Below, piece after piece: positions 1 through 9,059 of a stretch of DNA of 64,000 nt. Source of the DNA: Algoriphagus kandeliae (GTDB taxonomy: Bacteria > Bacteroidota > Bacteroidia > Cytophagales > Cyclobacteriaceae); NCBI RefSeq assembly GCF_004571135.1, contig NZ_SPSB01000001.1, positions 372,001 to 436,000 on the forward strand, in the 5' to 3' direction. Below the pieces are notes generated by a model. The model made no database searches and was not told the origin of the DNA. It saw only the letters and a list, made by a program, of their open reading frames with translations. A program made the position numbers and the translations under genes. The number at the start of each line of letters is the position of its first letter. Position 1 is the first letter of the stretch.

Positions 1-456
1 CGTAAAAGTTAAATCTCCCAATGGAACTTCCTTCCCAAAGAAATCCACCTTCACCTGTTGATTTGCTTCCCAAGGGGTAAACCAGCGGAATTCGTAATGA
101 ACTCCATCGATGGCCATAAATTGCTTTGCTACAAAACCCAACAACTCACCATCTTCAATGATAGCCATGGTATTGTAGACTTTTTCACCCATTCGATAGG
201 GTAGCCCAACGGCAACCGTGGTATTTTGACAATGAGGAATCAATTTGTTCAGTTGATCCAAGGCTTTTTTTGGATACCAATAGCTAAGAAAAAGGTCCTC
301 TGAACCATAGCCGGTAATGGCCAATTCTGGAAATATGACCAAGTCAGCATTTTGCTGAATAGCCTCTTCCAGAGCTGAAATTATTCGATGCAAATTTCCC
401 TCCCAATCTAAAGGAGTCTGATTGACCGTAGCGAGTGCGAGCGAAAGTGAGGACAT
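1..456 (-). CDS. nadE: Glutamine-dependent NAD+ synthetase, N-terminal part (cut by window edge)
   Basis: The reading frame starts at an ATG whose complement lies at 454-456 and stays open to base 1, giving 152 residues of the N-terminus. The fold read from the translation is a nitrilase-type glutamine amidohydrolase: a start like MSSLSLALATVNQ, then FPELAITGYGSEDLF with the likely catalytic Glu at residue 44. That form of the motif is typical of the amidase domain of glutamine-dependent NAD+ synthetase, which makes NAD+ from deamido-NAD+ in the cytosol. The ATP-pyrophosphatase synthetase domain would lie outside the window, so a stand-alone nitrilase-family amidase is not excluded. It ends 18 bases upstream of rnc on the same strand and could be the last gene of this block. 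Confidence 0.75.
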   Translation of the reverse strand, partial: MSSLSLALATVNQTPLDWEGNLHRIISALEEAIQQNADLVIFPELAITGYGSEDLFLSYWYPKKALDQLNKLIPHCQNTTVAVGLPYRMGEKVYNTMAIIEDGELLGFVAKQFMAIDGVHYEFRWFTPWEANQQVKVDFFGKEVPLGDLTFT

Positions 457-474
457 GAATGGGTGAAAATTGGT

Positions 475-1215
475 TTAGGTAGGTATTTGGAGAGTTTCAC
501 AGGCATTTTTTGAAGCTTCCTGTTCCGCTTTCTTTTTGGTTGGGCCTTTTCCGGTGGCCACTTCTTTTGAATTTACAACCAAGGCAACAACAAACTCTTT
601 GTATCGTTGGTTGCCATTAATTTCTAAAATTTTGTAATCGATGTTCTTGTTTTCCCGCTGGGACCATTCCACAATTTTAGATTTGTAATTCATGGTCGTG
701 GAGATCATTCCCTCAATATCGAAATGGAGTAAAATTCGAGTCAGGATGAAATTCTTGGTAAAAGCATATCCACGATCTAAATATACTGCACCCACGAGCG
801 CCTCCAACATGTCGCCGTAAAGGGATTTGCTGCCTGTAAAAGGTTTTTCCAAAAAGTAGTCTTGTAAGATGGTCCGGAGCCCAATTTTGATCCCGGTTTC
901 ATTCAAACTTTCCCGATTTACAAGTTTTGATCGGGTTTCAGTCAAGAAACCTTCATCTCGAAGTGGATACTTTTGAAATAAATACTCAGCGACAACCGAC
1001 CCTAACACGGCATCTCCTAGAAATTCCAAACGTTCATTGGAGATTTTGTGACCTCGTTCATTTTCCTTCCCTAATCCCGCAGGGGTAAGGGCGAGTCGAT
1101 AGAGGGAAATATTTAAAGGCTTGCGACCCACCATCAATTTGATGGAGGAGGCAAGCCTTTGATCTTTTTTGTTTAATAAAATACGCTGTAATCCGAGTCG
1201 CTGAAGGAGTCTCAA
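475..1215 (-). CDS. rnc: Ribonuclease III
   Basis: A 246-residue double-strand-specific endoribonuclease for rRNA and mRNA processing. The RNase III signature ERLEFLGDAV lies at residues 61-70 and holds the catalytic acidic residues; a double-stranded-RNA-binding domain fills the C-terminal third and ends with an alanine/lysine-rich helix (KKKAEQEASKNA). The only start that keeps the expected N-terminal helix is a TTG at 1213-1215, because the fabF stop lies in the same frame 9 bases upstream; the first in-frame ATG (residue 28) would cut into the domain. Gene order acpP-fabF-rnc is common in bacteria and suggests one operon. Length is normal for the family with a short N-terminal extension. 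Confidence 0.95.
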   Translation of the reverse strand: MRLLQRLGLQRILLNKKDQRLASSIKLMVGRKPLNISLYRLALTPAGLGKENERGHKISNERLEFLGDAVLGSVVAEYLFQKYPLRDEGFLTETRSKLVNRESLNETGIKIGLRTILQDYFLEKPFTGSKSLYGDMLEALVGAVYLDRGYAFTKNFILTRILLHFDIEGMISTTMNYKSKIVEWSQRENKNIDYKILEINGNQRYKEFVVALVVNSKEVATGKGPTKKKAEQEASKNACETLQIPT

Positions 1216-1224
1216 GCTTTTCTC

Positions 1225-2475
1225 TTAATTAATTTTTTTGAAAATGACAGAGCAGTTATGTCCGCCAAATCCAAAGGTATTGCTTAAGGCTACATTCACT
1301 TCGCGCTCTTGAGCTTTATTGAATGTCAGATTCAATCGAGGATCAAACTGCTCATCATCTGTGAAATGGTTGATGGTAGGAGGGATGATCCCGTTTTGAA
1401 TTGCCAAAATAGAGGCAATTGCTTCAATAGCTCCAGCCGCTCCTAACAGGTGACCTGTCATGGATTTTGTACTGGATATATTCATATTGTAAGCATGCTC
1501 ACCAAAGACTTTTTCAATAGCCTTGGTTTCACTGACATCACCCAATGGGGTAGAAGTTCCGTGAACGTTGATGTAATCAACATCTTTTGGTTTCAGATTC
1601 GCATCTCGAAGTGCTGCCTGCATTACTTCACTTGCTCCTAATCCTTCTGGATGAGGTGCGGTAATATGGTTGGCGTCAGCAGACATACCACCACCTACCA
1701 ATTCAGCATAGATTTTAGCACCTCTGGCAACTGCATGCTCGTATTCTTCCAAAATCAGTGCGCCAGCTCCTTCTCCCAATACAAAACCGTCACGGTCTTT
1801 ATCAAAAGGTCTGGAGGCTGTTTCTGGAGAATCATTGCGTTGTGACAATGCCTTCATGGCGTTGAAACCTCCAATACCAGCTTCGGTAACTGCAGCTTCA
1901 GAACCACCTGAAATGAAAATATCAGCTTTTCCTAGTCGGATATAATTGAATGCATCAATCAAGGCGTTGGTTGCAGATGCACAAGCAGATACTGTTACAA
2001 AGTTTGGACCTCTGAATCCATACTTAATTGAAATAAATCCAGCACTGATATCCGCAATCATTTTTGGGATAAAGAATGGATTAAATCTAGGAGTGCCATC
2101 ACCTGTTGCGAAAGCAGCTACTTCCTCTTGGAAAGTACGAAGTCCGCCGATTCCGGAACCCCAGATAACTCCTGCTCTGGATTTTTCAATTTTTTCAAGA
2201 TCCAGCCCAGAATCAACAATCGCCTCATCGGCGGTAATCATTGCGTACTGGGTGAAAAGATCCATTTTGCGTGCTTCTTTGCGGTCAATAAAATCATCTA
2301 CATTGAGATTTTTGACCTCACAGGCAAATTGGGTTTTGAAAAGTGAAGCATCGAATTTGGTAATTGGTGCAGCGCCGCTTACACCCGCTACCAATCCCTT
2401 CCAAAATTCTTCGGAAGTATTGCCAATGGGTGTAAGGGCACCTATACCAGTTACAACAACTCGTTTCAAATTCAT
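1225..2475 (-). CDS. fabF: 3-oxoacyl-[acyl-carrier-protein] synthase II
   Basis: A 416-residue beta-ketoacyl-ACP synthase that condenses malonyl-ACP with acyl-ACP during fatty acid elongation. The catalytic triad is visible: Cys165 in VSACASATNA, the first His in VHGTSTPLGD and the second in GHLLGAAGAIEA. The glycine-rich end NTFGFGGHN is also typical. It starts with ATG and lies 19 bases downstream of acpP and 9 bases upstream of rnc on the same strand, so the three genes probably form one transcript. FabF rather than FabB is favoured by this neighbourhood and by overall similarity; the two cannot be told apart with full certainty by eye. Confidence 0.95.
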   Translation of the reverse strand: MNLKRVVVTGIGALTPIGNTSEEFWKGLVAGVSGAAPITKFDASLFKTQFACEVKNLNVDDFIDRKEARKMDLFTQYAMITADEAIVDSGLDLEKIEKSRAGVIWGSGIGGLRTFQEEVAAFATGDGTPRFNPFFIPKMIADISAGFISIKYGFRGPNFVTVSACASATNALIDAFNYIRLGKADIFISGGSEAAVTEAGIGGFNAMKALSQRNDSPETASRPFDKDRDGFVLGEGAGALILEEYEHAVARGAKIYAELVGGGMSADANHITAPHPEGLGASEVMQAALRDANLKPKDVDYINVHGTSTPLGDVSETKAIEKVFGEHAYNMNISSTKSMTGHLLGAAGAIEAIASILAIQNGIIPPTINHFTDDEQFDPRLNLTFNKAQEREVNVALSNTFGFGGHNCSVIFKKIN

Positions 2476-2494
2476 GGAATGAATTTAAGGGTTA

Positions 2495-2731
2495 TTATTT
2501 GACGTTAGCCTCCAGGTAGGAAACAGCCTGTCCGACTGTACCAATTTGCTCAGCCTGATCGTCTGGGATGGAGATATTGAATTCTTTTTCGAATTCCATG
2601 ATCAATTCTACTGTGTCCAAAGAATCAGCTCCCAAATCGTTGGTAAAGCTTGCTTCCATAGTCACTTCAGATTCTTCTACGCCCAGTTTGTCAACAATGA
2701 TGGCTTTTACTTTTTGTGCAATTTCAGACAT
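2495..2731 (-). CDS. acpP: Acyl carrier protein
   Basis: A 78-residue, highly acidic small helical protein. The 4'-phosphopantetheine attachment site is Ser37 in GADSLDTVE, and the recognition helix II ([16 protein letters not shown]) is complete. It carries growing acyl chains for fabF and the other fatty acid enzymes. It is the first gene of the minus-strand block acpP-fabF-rnc and faces the plus-strand gene at 2884 across 152 bases of noncoding DNA. Confidence 0.98.
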   Translation of the reverse strand: MSEIAQKVKAIIVDKLGVEESEVTMEASFTNDLGADSLDTVELIMEFEKEFNISIPDDQAEQIGTVGQAVSYLEANVK

Positions 2732-2853
2732 TTTGTGATCAGTTTAGTTAATAACACTCCGCAAAGAAATATATTTAAAAGCTAATAGACAAAGAAATGA
2801 TTCAAGTAAATTTTTGACAGAATCAAGACTGCCCTTCGAATGTTTTTTATTTC

Positions 2854-2861
2854 TAACTTTG
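2854..2861 (+). promoter_or_regulatory. Candidate -7 promoter box (TAACTTTG)
   Basis: This octamer is an exact match to the Bacteroidota -7 consensus TAnnTTTG and lies 22 bases before the ATG at 2884. No good TTG -33 element is seen at the usual spacing, so it is a moderate call. Confidence 0.45.
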
Positions 2862-2883
2862 AACTGCGCCATGTTGTGCCCCT

Positions 2884-3312
2884 ATGAAGAAGGTAAAACT
2901 ACAAATAGAACATACCTATGATTTTGAACTTTTGGGCATTGTATCCCCTGTAAAGGATTACAAAATGGCTTGGTTAATCAATCGGGAATTGAATATCAAC
3001 TTGATCCGAACTGAGGATTTGGAAATTGAGTTTTTGTCCGTTCCCAATCTGAAAATTAGCCAATATTTCCTTTCTTTACCGCACGGATATATCCAGCTTT
3101 TGAAAAATAAAGCGCTAAGCTCCGAAAGACAAGTGTCTTATTTGATACCGGAGCTCAAATCCATGGATTACTTCCTGCTAGTACAAGATGAAACCTATCA
3201 AATTGATGCCCAGTTTTTTGCTTCAGAACTTTCAAAAAACCCATTTATTCAAAATGTCATCAAATTGGACATCACTAAACTAAAGTCGAAAGAAAACCTA
3301 CTAACCTATTAA
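2884..3312 (+). CDS. IPExxxVDY family protein (function unknown)
   Basis: A 142-residue soluble protein with no signal peptide or membrane segment. It carries the motif that names this Bacteroidota family, here as LIPELKSMDYFLLVQ near residue 95. The family is small and conserved and is often found between acpP and pyk, as it is here. The function is not known; tight linkage to pyk (2 bases between stop and start) suggests co-transcription. The family assignment rests on the motif and the neighbourhood. Confidence 0.8.
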   Translation: MKKVKLQIEHTYDFELLGIVSPVKDYKMAWLINRELNINLIRTEDLEIEFLSVPNLKISQYFLSLPHGYIQLLKNKALSSERQVSYLIPELKSMDYFLLVQDETYQIDAQFFASELSKNPFIQNVIKLDITKLKSKENLLTY

Positions 3313-3314
3313 AA

Positions 3315-4739
3315 ATGAGTCATTTCAATAAAACCAAAATCCTAGCCACCATTGGTCCTGCTTCCAATAATTATGAAACTATCAAAAGTTTGGCAGCAGC
3401 CGGGGCCAATGTTTTTCGGTTGAATTTTTCTCACGGGACGCACGAAGTGCATCAAAAAGTAATCGAAATCATTCGAAGAATAAATCAGGAGGAAAATTTG
3501 AACTTGGGTATCCTTCAGGATCTTCAAGGACCGAAAATCCGGGTAGGAGAGGTTGAGAATAATGGAGTGGAAATTGCTCCTGGAAATAAAATCACCATCA
3601 CCAATGACCCTGTGGTGGGTACTTCCTCCTTGGTGTCCACCGTATATCAAAATCTTCCTAATGATGTGGTTCCAGGTGACCGGATTCTGATTGATGACGG
3701 AAACTTGGAATTAGTGGTAGATGATACAGATGGTAAAAATGTTAATTGTACCGTCATTCACGGTGGAATTTTGAAATCCAGAAAAGGAATCAACCTACCA
3801 AATACAAAAGTCTCTGCACCTTCATTGACTGAAAAGGATATCGAGGACTTAAAGTTTGGCCTTGAGCAGGAAGTAGATTGGATTGCTTTGTCATTTGTGC
3901 GTTCTCCTGAAGATATCTTAGATTTAAGAGAGCGAATAGAGAAGGCAGGTAAGAGCTGTAAAATTGTAGCCAAAATCGAAAAGCCTGAAGCGCTTGAAAA
4001 TATTGATGAGATCATCGAGGCGACTGATGCCATCATGGTAGCACGCGGGGATTTGGGAGTGGAAGTTCCTCAGGAGATTGTACCGCTTTGGCAGAAGAAA
4101 ATGGTCGAAAAATGTAAGTTGGCATGTAAACCAGTGATCATTGCCACCCAGATGATGGAAAGCATGATTAACAATCCTCGGCCAACCCGAGCAGAGACCA
4201 ACGATGTAGCAAATGCCGTTTTGGATGGTGCAGATGCTGTGATGCTTTCAGCGGAAACTGCTTCTGGAAATTATCCGGTCAATGCAGTCAAGGCTATGTG
4301 CAGCATAATTACCTATTTGGAGAAAAATGCAGAGATTTATCATCATCTCTATAAGATTCAAGAAGACGAGCCTACCTTCTTAAGCAATAATTTGATTTTA
4401 ATGGCTGCCCGTCTTTCTAGGAATGTAAAAGCAAAGGCTATTGTAGGAATTACATCTTCTGGCTTTACTGGCTTCCGATTGGCATCTCATAGGCCTAAGG
4501 CAAATATTTTTGTATTCACCAGAAATAAAAGATTGATTACCCAGATGGCATTGGTTTGGGGAGTTCGCGCCTACTATTACGAAAATCAAGTTTCCACAGA
4601 TGCTACATTTGAGGATATTGAAAACACTTTAAAGAATGATGAGCATGTCAATTCTGGTGACATCATTATCAACACAGCAAGTATGCCGCTCAAAGAAAAA
4701 GGCCGAACCAATATGTTGAAGATTCATATCGTGAAATAA
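3315..4739 (+). CDS. pyk: Pyruvate kinase
   Basis: A 474-residue glycolytic enzyme that transfers phosphate from phosphoenolpyruvate to ADP. The N-terminus has KTKILATIGPAS and FRLNFSHG; the active-site lysine lies in the KIEKPEAL stretch, followed by MVARGDLGVE with metal-binding acidic residues, and then the MMESMINNPRPTRAE segment. The C-terminal domain is present, so the length is normal. It follows the IPExxxVDY gene by 2 bases and is closed by a clear intrinsic terminator immediately after its stop. Confidence 0.98.
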   Translation: MSHFNKTKILATIGPASNNYETIKSLAAAGANVFRLNFSHGTHEVHQKVIEIIRRINQEENLNLGILQDLQGPKIRVGEVENNGVEIAPGNKITITNDPVVGTSSLVSTVYQNLPNDVVPGDRILIDDGNLELVVDDTDGKNVNCTVIHGGILKSRKGINLPNTKVSAPSLTEKDIEDLKFGLEQEVDWIALSFVRSPEDILDLRERIEKAGKSCKIVAKIEKPEALENIDEIIEATDAIMVARGDLGVEVPQEIVPLWQKKMVEKCKLACKPVIIATQMMESMINNPRPTRAETNDVANAVLDGADAVMLSAETASGNYPVNAVKAMCSIITYLEKNAEIYHHLYKIQEDEPTFLSNNLILMAARLSRNVKAKAIVGITSSGFTGFRLASHRPKANIFVFTRNKRLITQMALVWGVRAYYYENQVSTDATFEDIENTLKNDEHVNSGDIIINTASMPLKEKGRTNMLKIHIVK

Positions 4740-4740
4740 T

Positions 4741-4762
4741 AAAAGCCCTTCGGGGCTTTTTT
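4741..4762 (+). terminator. Rho-independent terminator after pyk
   Basis: AAAAGCCC, loop TTCG, then GGGCTTTT running into a T tract. The stem of about 8 pairs with a stable TTCG-type loop begins one base after the pyk stop. Confidence 0.92.
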
Positions 4763-4874
4763 CAATTCAAGGGGAAGTATCTACAGTTCAACTCACATTT
4801 TCAACAATTCAAAGAATTACCTAAATCAGTATTAGCAATTGAGAGGTTTTGAAAGAAAACTAACCAATATCGCT

Positions 4875-7184
4875 ATGTTCAAATTCTTAAAGTACCTGTT
4901 TATTGGGGCTTTTATTTTGACCTTTGTCTCCTGTGAAAATGAAGACTATCAAGGTCCAGTCCCGCTTCCAACGTTAATGCAAGCCGCTGAAGACGCAGGC
5001 TTGACCACTTTAGTCACTGCTGTACGTTCTATTCCAGGATTGGAAGCAGCATTACAAGACCAAAATGCTATCACGGTTTTTGCGCCAACTAATGATGCTT
5101 TCGCCAATGCGCTTGCTGAATTTGATGCCAGTAGTTTAGACGAGTTGGTGGAAAAATTAGGAGGTCCTATGAATCTGCAGACTGTCCTAGGATTTCACGT
5201 TGTTCCGACAGCGATTTTTCAAGATCAATTAAGTGAAACCAACGTGGTTACAACTTTAGCAGGTCAACAATTGATCGTTAGACGTGCAGGCCGGGACATC
5301 ATTACTGTTGAAGATGCAGTAGGTAATGTTGCGCAGGTTGTTATGGCCGATGTAAAAATCGAAAATGGGGCTGTTCACGTAATTGACCGCGTTTTGATTC
5401 CATCTATTGAATTGCCAAAACCTGATTTGGTTGAAGCGGCAACTGATGCAGGATTGACCACCTTATTAACTGCAGTTACTGCTGTGGATGGTTTGGCAAA
5501 TCAACTTCTTTCCGCAGGAGCCATCACTGTGTTTGCTCCAACTAATGAGGCTTTTGCAGCTGCCTTGGAAGTTTTTGGAGCTGCCGATTTAAATGAATTG
5601 GTCTTGAAAATTGGAGGAATTGAAAATCTTGAGAAGGTGTTAGGATTCCATGTGGTGCCAGCTGTTGCTTTCTCCGGAGATTTACAACCAACAAACACTT
5701 TTACTACGCTTTCCGGCCAGGAAATCACTGTGGAGGTAGCAGGTGGTGTAGTAACTGTCATTGATCAATTGGGTAGAACCGCTCAAGTGGTTGCCGCCGA
5801 TATTGAAATTGCAAATGGAGTAGTGCATGTCATCAACGGGATGATGTTGCCGGACTTGATGCTTCCTAATATTGTGGAGGCAGCTCAGGCGGCCGGATTG
5901 ACTACATTATTGGATGCAGTGACTGCTGCCAATCTAGGTGGTGCCTTGCTAGGAGCTGATGCAATTACAGTTTTTGCACCTACTAATGAGGCTTTTGGAG
6001 CTGCTCTTCAGGCTTACAACGCTGCTAATTTGGATCAATTGGTTGCCAAAATTGGCGGAATTGAAAATTTGCAGACAATTCTTGGTTTCCATGTAGTTCC
6101 TGCAGTAGCTTTTTCAACTGATTTATCAGCTACAAATACATTTACAACACTTGCAGGTCAGGAATTAACGGTAACTGCGGGAGGTTCTGGAGTAACTGTT
6201 ACTGATGCTTTGGGAAATACTTCAAATGTGGTTGCGGCTGATGTTGCTATCTCTAATGGTGTCGTGCATGTAATTGATGGGGTATTGCTCCCTGAATTTA
6301 GCCTACCAAACGTGGTAGAAGCAGCTACTGCTGCAAATCTTACTGTTTTGCTAGATGCCGTTACAGCTGCTGGTTTAGGACAAACTTTACTTGATGCGGA
6401 AGCCATCACGGTATTTGCTCCTACCAATCAAGCTTTCTTGAATCTTCTAGCTGCCTTGAATTTGAATTCTCTTCAAGAGTTGGTGAATGCTGTTGGTTTG
6501 GATGAAGTTACTCGAATTCTTGGCTTCCACGTAGTGCCTGCTACTGCCTTCTCCTTTGATTTGGCAGAGGGAGCTCAGACAGTTCCAACTTTAGCTGGAG
6601 AAGATTTGACTGTGACTAGAAGTGGTTCTTCTGTGACCGTAACTGATGCTAGAGGAAATACCTTTAACGTAGCCGTTGCGGACGTTGCTATTGAAAATGG
6701 AGTTGTACATGTGATCGATGGTGTTTTGTTGCCAGAAGAAGATCTACCTAATTTGGTGGAAGCAGCTACTGATGCGAACCTAACCATTCTTTTGGATGCA
6801 GTGACAGAAGCGGGCTTGGGTCAAGCGTTGCTTGATGCAGAGGCGATTACGGTATTTGCTCCTACCAATGATGCTTTTGTGCAATTGCTTGGAGACCTAG
6901 GAGTTGCTTCTTTGGACGAATTGGTTAATGCGATTGGAATAGATGGATTGCAGAAAGTATTGGGCTTCCACGTCGTTCCTGCAGTCGCATTTTCTACTGA
7001 TTTGGCAGAAGGAACTCAAACTGTTCCAACCTTGGCAGGAGAAGATTTAACTGTGACAAGAACCGGTGGAACTGTTACTGTAACTGACGCAGGAGGAAAA
7101 ACTTATACAGTACAGGTTGCTGATGTGGCCATTGAGAATGGAGTGGTTCACGTAATCAATGGAGTATTGCTCCCAACCTTATAA
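4875..7184 (+). CDS. Surface lipoprotein with five fasciclin (FAS1) domains
   Basis: I start this gene at the ATG at 4875 (769 residues); a TTG 36 bases upstream in frame is less likely because the ATG gives a clean lipoprotein signal, FILTFVSC with Cys20. After the signal come five FAS1 domains in tandem of about 135-150 residues, each with the two hallmark boxes: ITVFAPTN(D/E/Q)AF near its start and (G/A)VVHVI(D/N) at its end. FAS1 domains mediate adhesion, so an outer-surface adhesive or matrix role is inferred. The last two domains are nearly alike, which points to recent duplication. It stands alone between two terminators. Confidence 0.93.
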   Translation: MFKFLKYLFIGAFILTFVSCENEDYQGPVPLPTLMQAAEDAGLTTLVTAVRSIPGLEAALQDQNAITVFAPTNDAFANALAEFDASSLDELVEKLGGPMNLQTVLGFHVVPTAIFQDQLSETNVVTTLAGQQLIVRRAGRDIITVEDAVGNVAQVVMADVKIENGAVHVIDRVLIPSIELPKPDLVEAATDAGLTTLLTAVTAVDGLANQLLSAGAITVFAPTNEAFAAALEVFGAADLNELVLKIGGIENLEKVLGFHVVPAVAFSGDLQPTNTFTTLSGQEITVEVAGGVVTVIDQLGRTAQVVAADIEIANGVVHVINGMMLPDLMLPNIVEAAQAAGLTTLLDAVTAANLGGALLGADAITVFAPTNEAFGAALQAYNAANLDQLVAKIGGIENLQTILGFHVVPAVAFSTDLSATNTFTTLAGQELTVTAGGSGVTVTDALGNTSNVVAADVAISNGVVHVIDGVLLPEFSLPNVVEAATAANLTVLLDAVTAAGLGQTLLDAEAITVFAPTNQAFLNLLAALNLNSLQELVNAVGLDEVTRILGFHVVPATAFSFDLAEGAQTVPTLAGEDLTVTRSGSSVTVTDARGNTFNVAVADVAIENGVVHVIDGVLLPEEDLPNLVEAATDANLTILLDAVTEAGLGQALLDAEAITVFAPTNDAFVQLLGDLGVASLDELVNAIGIDGLQKVLGFHVVPAVAFSTDLAEGTQTVPTLAGEDLTVTRTGGTVTVTDAGGKTYTVQVADVAIENGVVHVINGVLLPTL

Positions 7185-7207
7185 TATTATAGATTTAACT
7201 ACCACAT

Positions 7208-7244
7208 GCAAGGGGAGGGAAAAAATTCCCAACCCTTGCTTTCT
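7208..7244 (+). terminator. Rho-independent terminator after the FAS1 gene
   Basis: Outer arms GCAAGGG and CCCTTGC enclose an inner GGGAA/TTCCC stem, followed by TTTCTT. It lies 24 bases after the FAS1 stop and before the histidine kinase gene. Confidence 0.8.
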
Positions 7245-7281
7245 TATTTAATTTCAAAAGAAGGGGAAAGGAAGTAGCGGA

Positions 7282-8334
7282 ATGTTCAGCCATCAATACA
7301 AATGGATTTTTCCGGGTTTATTGGGGATTTACTCCTTTTTTAACATCCTAATCTTGGATGGAGATAGACTTTTTCAGGCAGCATTACCCCAAAAGCAACT
7401 TTTCATCCTTATCCTGGTCTTGTGTTACCTCGTATGGGGTATAAATTTTTTAATCGAATCATGGATTCTTCCGAAAATCACCAAAATTCATCCGCTGGTA
7501 TTCCAGTTCTTTGCAAGTTTTATCCTGATTTCAGGAGTAGCTTTGTTATCTGTTGAGGTAACTGGAGTATTATTTGGTGGGCCTTTCGGATTGACTAGGC
7601 CCAACTTCCTTTTGACCTTGGGTTTTCTTTTTCGGATTAATCTTTTTCTAAATTCTGTTAATGCTATTTACTTTTTCAATAAAAAATATGGGGAGAAAAA
7701 ATTAGAGGCCGAGCGATTGAAATTGCTCAGCACGGAAGCCAAATTGGAATCCCTTAACATGCAGCTAAATCCACATTTTTTCTTCAATAATCTAAGTGCC
7801 CTTTCTGTTTTAATCCATGAAAATGTCCAATTGGCAGATACTTATCTGCATAAGTTGAGTGGGATTTATCGCTATCTTCTGAATAATAATGTCCATGAAT
7901 TGGTCACATTAGAAGATGAGCTTGAGTTTTTAAACGATTACTTGGATCTGCTGGCAATACGTTTTGAAAAATCCCTTTCATTCGATATTAACATCCAAGT
8001 AGATGTGAAAAAGAAAATGGTGCCTCCTGCAGTTTTGCAGTTATTGGTAGAAAATGCTGTTAAGCACAATTATTTTACGGAGGAAGAACCTTTAGAAATT
8101 CGTATTGAAGCTGTTTCAGATAAGTTAAAAATTTCTAATCTAAAGCAACTTAAAGAAGCACTAGAAGAATCTACCGGAATAGGCTTACAAAACATTTCTG
8201 AAAGATATAGGTTTCTTAATCAATCCATTGAGATTAAAGATGGAGAGCAGTTTTTTCAAGTTACCTTGCCTTTGATAGAAATTTATGAGACTACTGTTGG
8301 TAGAAGACGAACCCCTCGCACAACAACGGATTAG
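7282..8334 (+). CDS. LytS-type membrane histidine kinase
   Basis: A 350-residue sensor kinase. The first 140 residues hold about four hydrophobic membrane segments. A short linker helix leads to the His_kinase domain with the phospho-acceptor His165 in LNMQLNPHFFFNN, a hallmark of the LytS/YehU class. An HATPase segment follows, with the N box in LLVENAVKHN and a G box at STGIGLQNI. The C-terminal end overlaps the start of the partner regulator by 50 bases, so the two are translationally coupled. No extracellular sensor domain is apparent; the signal is unknown. Confidence 0.92.
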   Translation: MFSHQYKWIFPGLLGIYSFFNILILDGDRLFQAALPQKQLFILILVLCYLVWGINFLIESWILPKITKIHPLVFQFFASFILISGVALLSVEVTGVLFGGPFGLTRPNFLLTLGFLFRINLFLNSVNAIYFFNKKYGEKKLEAERLKLLSTEAKLESLNMQLNPHFFFNNLSALSVLIHENVQLADTYLHKLSGIYRYLLNNNVHELVTLEDELEFLNDYLDLLAIRFEKSLSFDINIQVDVKKKMVPPAVLQLLVENAVKHNYFTEEEPLEIRIEAVSDKLKISNLKQLKEALEESTGIGLQNISERYRFLNQSIEIKDGEQFFQVTLPLIEIYETTVGRRRTPRTTTD

Positions 8335-9058
8335 GTCCATCATTGGAAGAAACTTCCCCGATTGGGAAGTGATTGATGCTATTCAAAGTATCAAAAGCTT
8401 AAAAGAACATCTTAAGAACACTGGGAATTTTGACATGATTCTCTGTGATATTCATTTAGCGGATGGCTTAAGTTTTCGTGCATTTTCAGAATCTCCTGAA
8501 CTTTCTATTCCCGTTATTTTCATCACGGCTTATGATCAGTATGCACTACGGTCTTTCGACCACAATTGTCTGGATTATGTGCTTAAACCTATTGACGAAA
8601 AACGCCTAGTCAAAGCTCTTGAAAAAGCAGTGAAATACCATGATCAAGGATCTAAATCTATATTAAATCAAGAATTAATTGATAGTTTATTAAATAATTA
8701 TAAATCAAAGTCTTATAAGAAAAGATTTTTGACGAAAATGGGAAATAGGTATGTGTTTATTTCCGCTGAAAATATTGCCTATTTTTATTCGGAAGATGGC
8801 TTGACTTATTTGGTGGAAAGTGGTTCTTCTACTCGATATATCATTGACCATTCCCTGAGTGAATTAGAGTCTGATTTGCTTGATCCGCTTAAATTTTATA
8901 GAATAAATCGTTCAATGATTATTCATCTTGATGATTTAATCGAAATTAAACCTTATGTAAACGGCCGATTAGCATTGTCTATGAATACCAAAGCCGAGGC
9001 AAACTTAGTAGTGGCCCGTGAGCGAGTAAATGAATTTAAAAATTGGATTAATCAATAG
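8285..9058 (+). CDS. LytTR-family response regulator
   Basis: A 257-residue regulator partnered with the kinase before it. The receiver domain covers residues 1-120 with the acidic pocket at VEDE and the phospho-acceptor Asp55 in MILCDIHLADG; KPID gives the conserved lysine. The LytTR DNA-binding domain follows from about residue 150, with FLTKMGNRYVFI and FYRINRSMIIHLD typical of that fold. Such pairs usually bind paired direct repeats upstream of a few target genes; no such site was identified here. Confidence 0.94.
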   Translation: MRLLLVEDEPLAQQRIRSIIGRNFPDWEVIDAIQSIKSLKEHLKNTGNFDMILCDIHLADGLSFRAFSESPELSIPVIFITAYDQYALRSFDHNCLDYVLKPIDEKRLVKALEKAVKYHDQGSKSILNQELIDSLLNNYKSKSYKKRFLTKMGNRYVFISAENIAYFYSEDGLTYLVESGSSTRYIIDHSLSELESDLLDPLKFYRINRSMIIHLDDLIEIKPYVNGRLALSMNTKAEANLVVARERVNEFKNWINQ

Positions 9059-9059
9059 C

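Noticed and set aside
1946-2482. Plus-strand open frame of 178 codons opposite fabF
   Set aside because: Antisense shadow of a highly conserved gene; no protein features.
4839-4874. TTG start 36 bases upstream for the FAS1 lipoprotein
   Set aside because: It would put charged residues before the signal peptide; the ATG at 4875 gives a normal lipoprotein signal.
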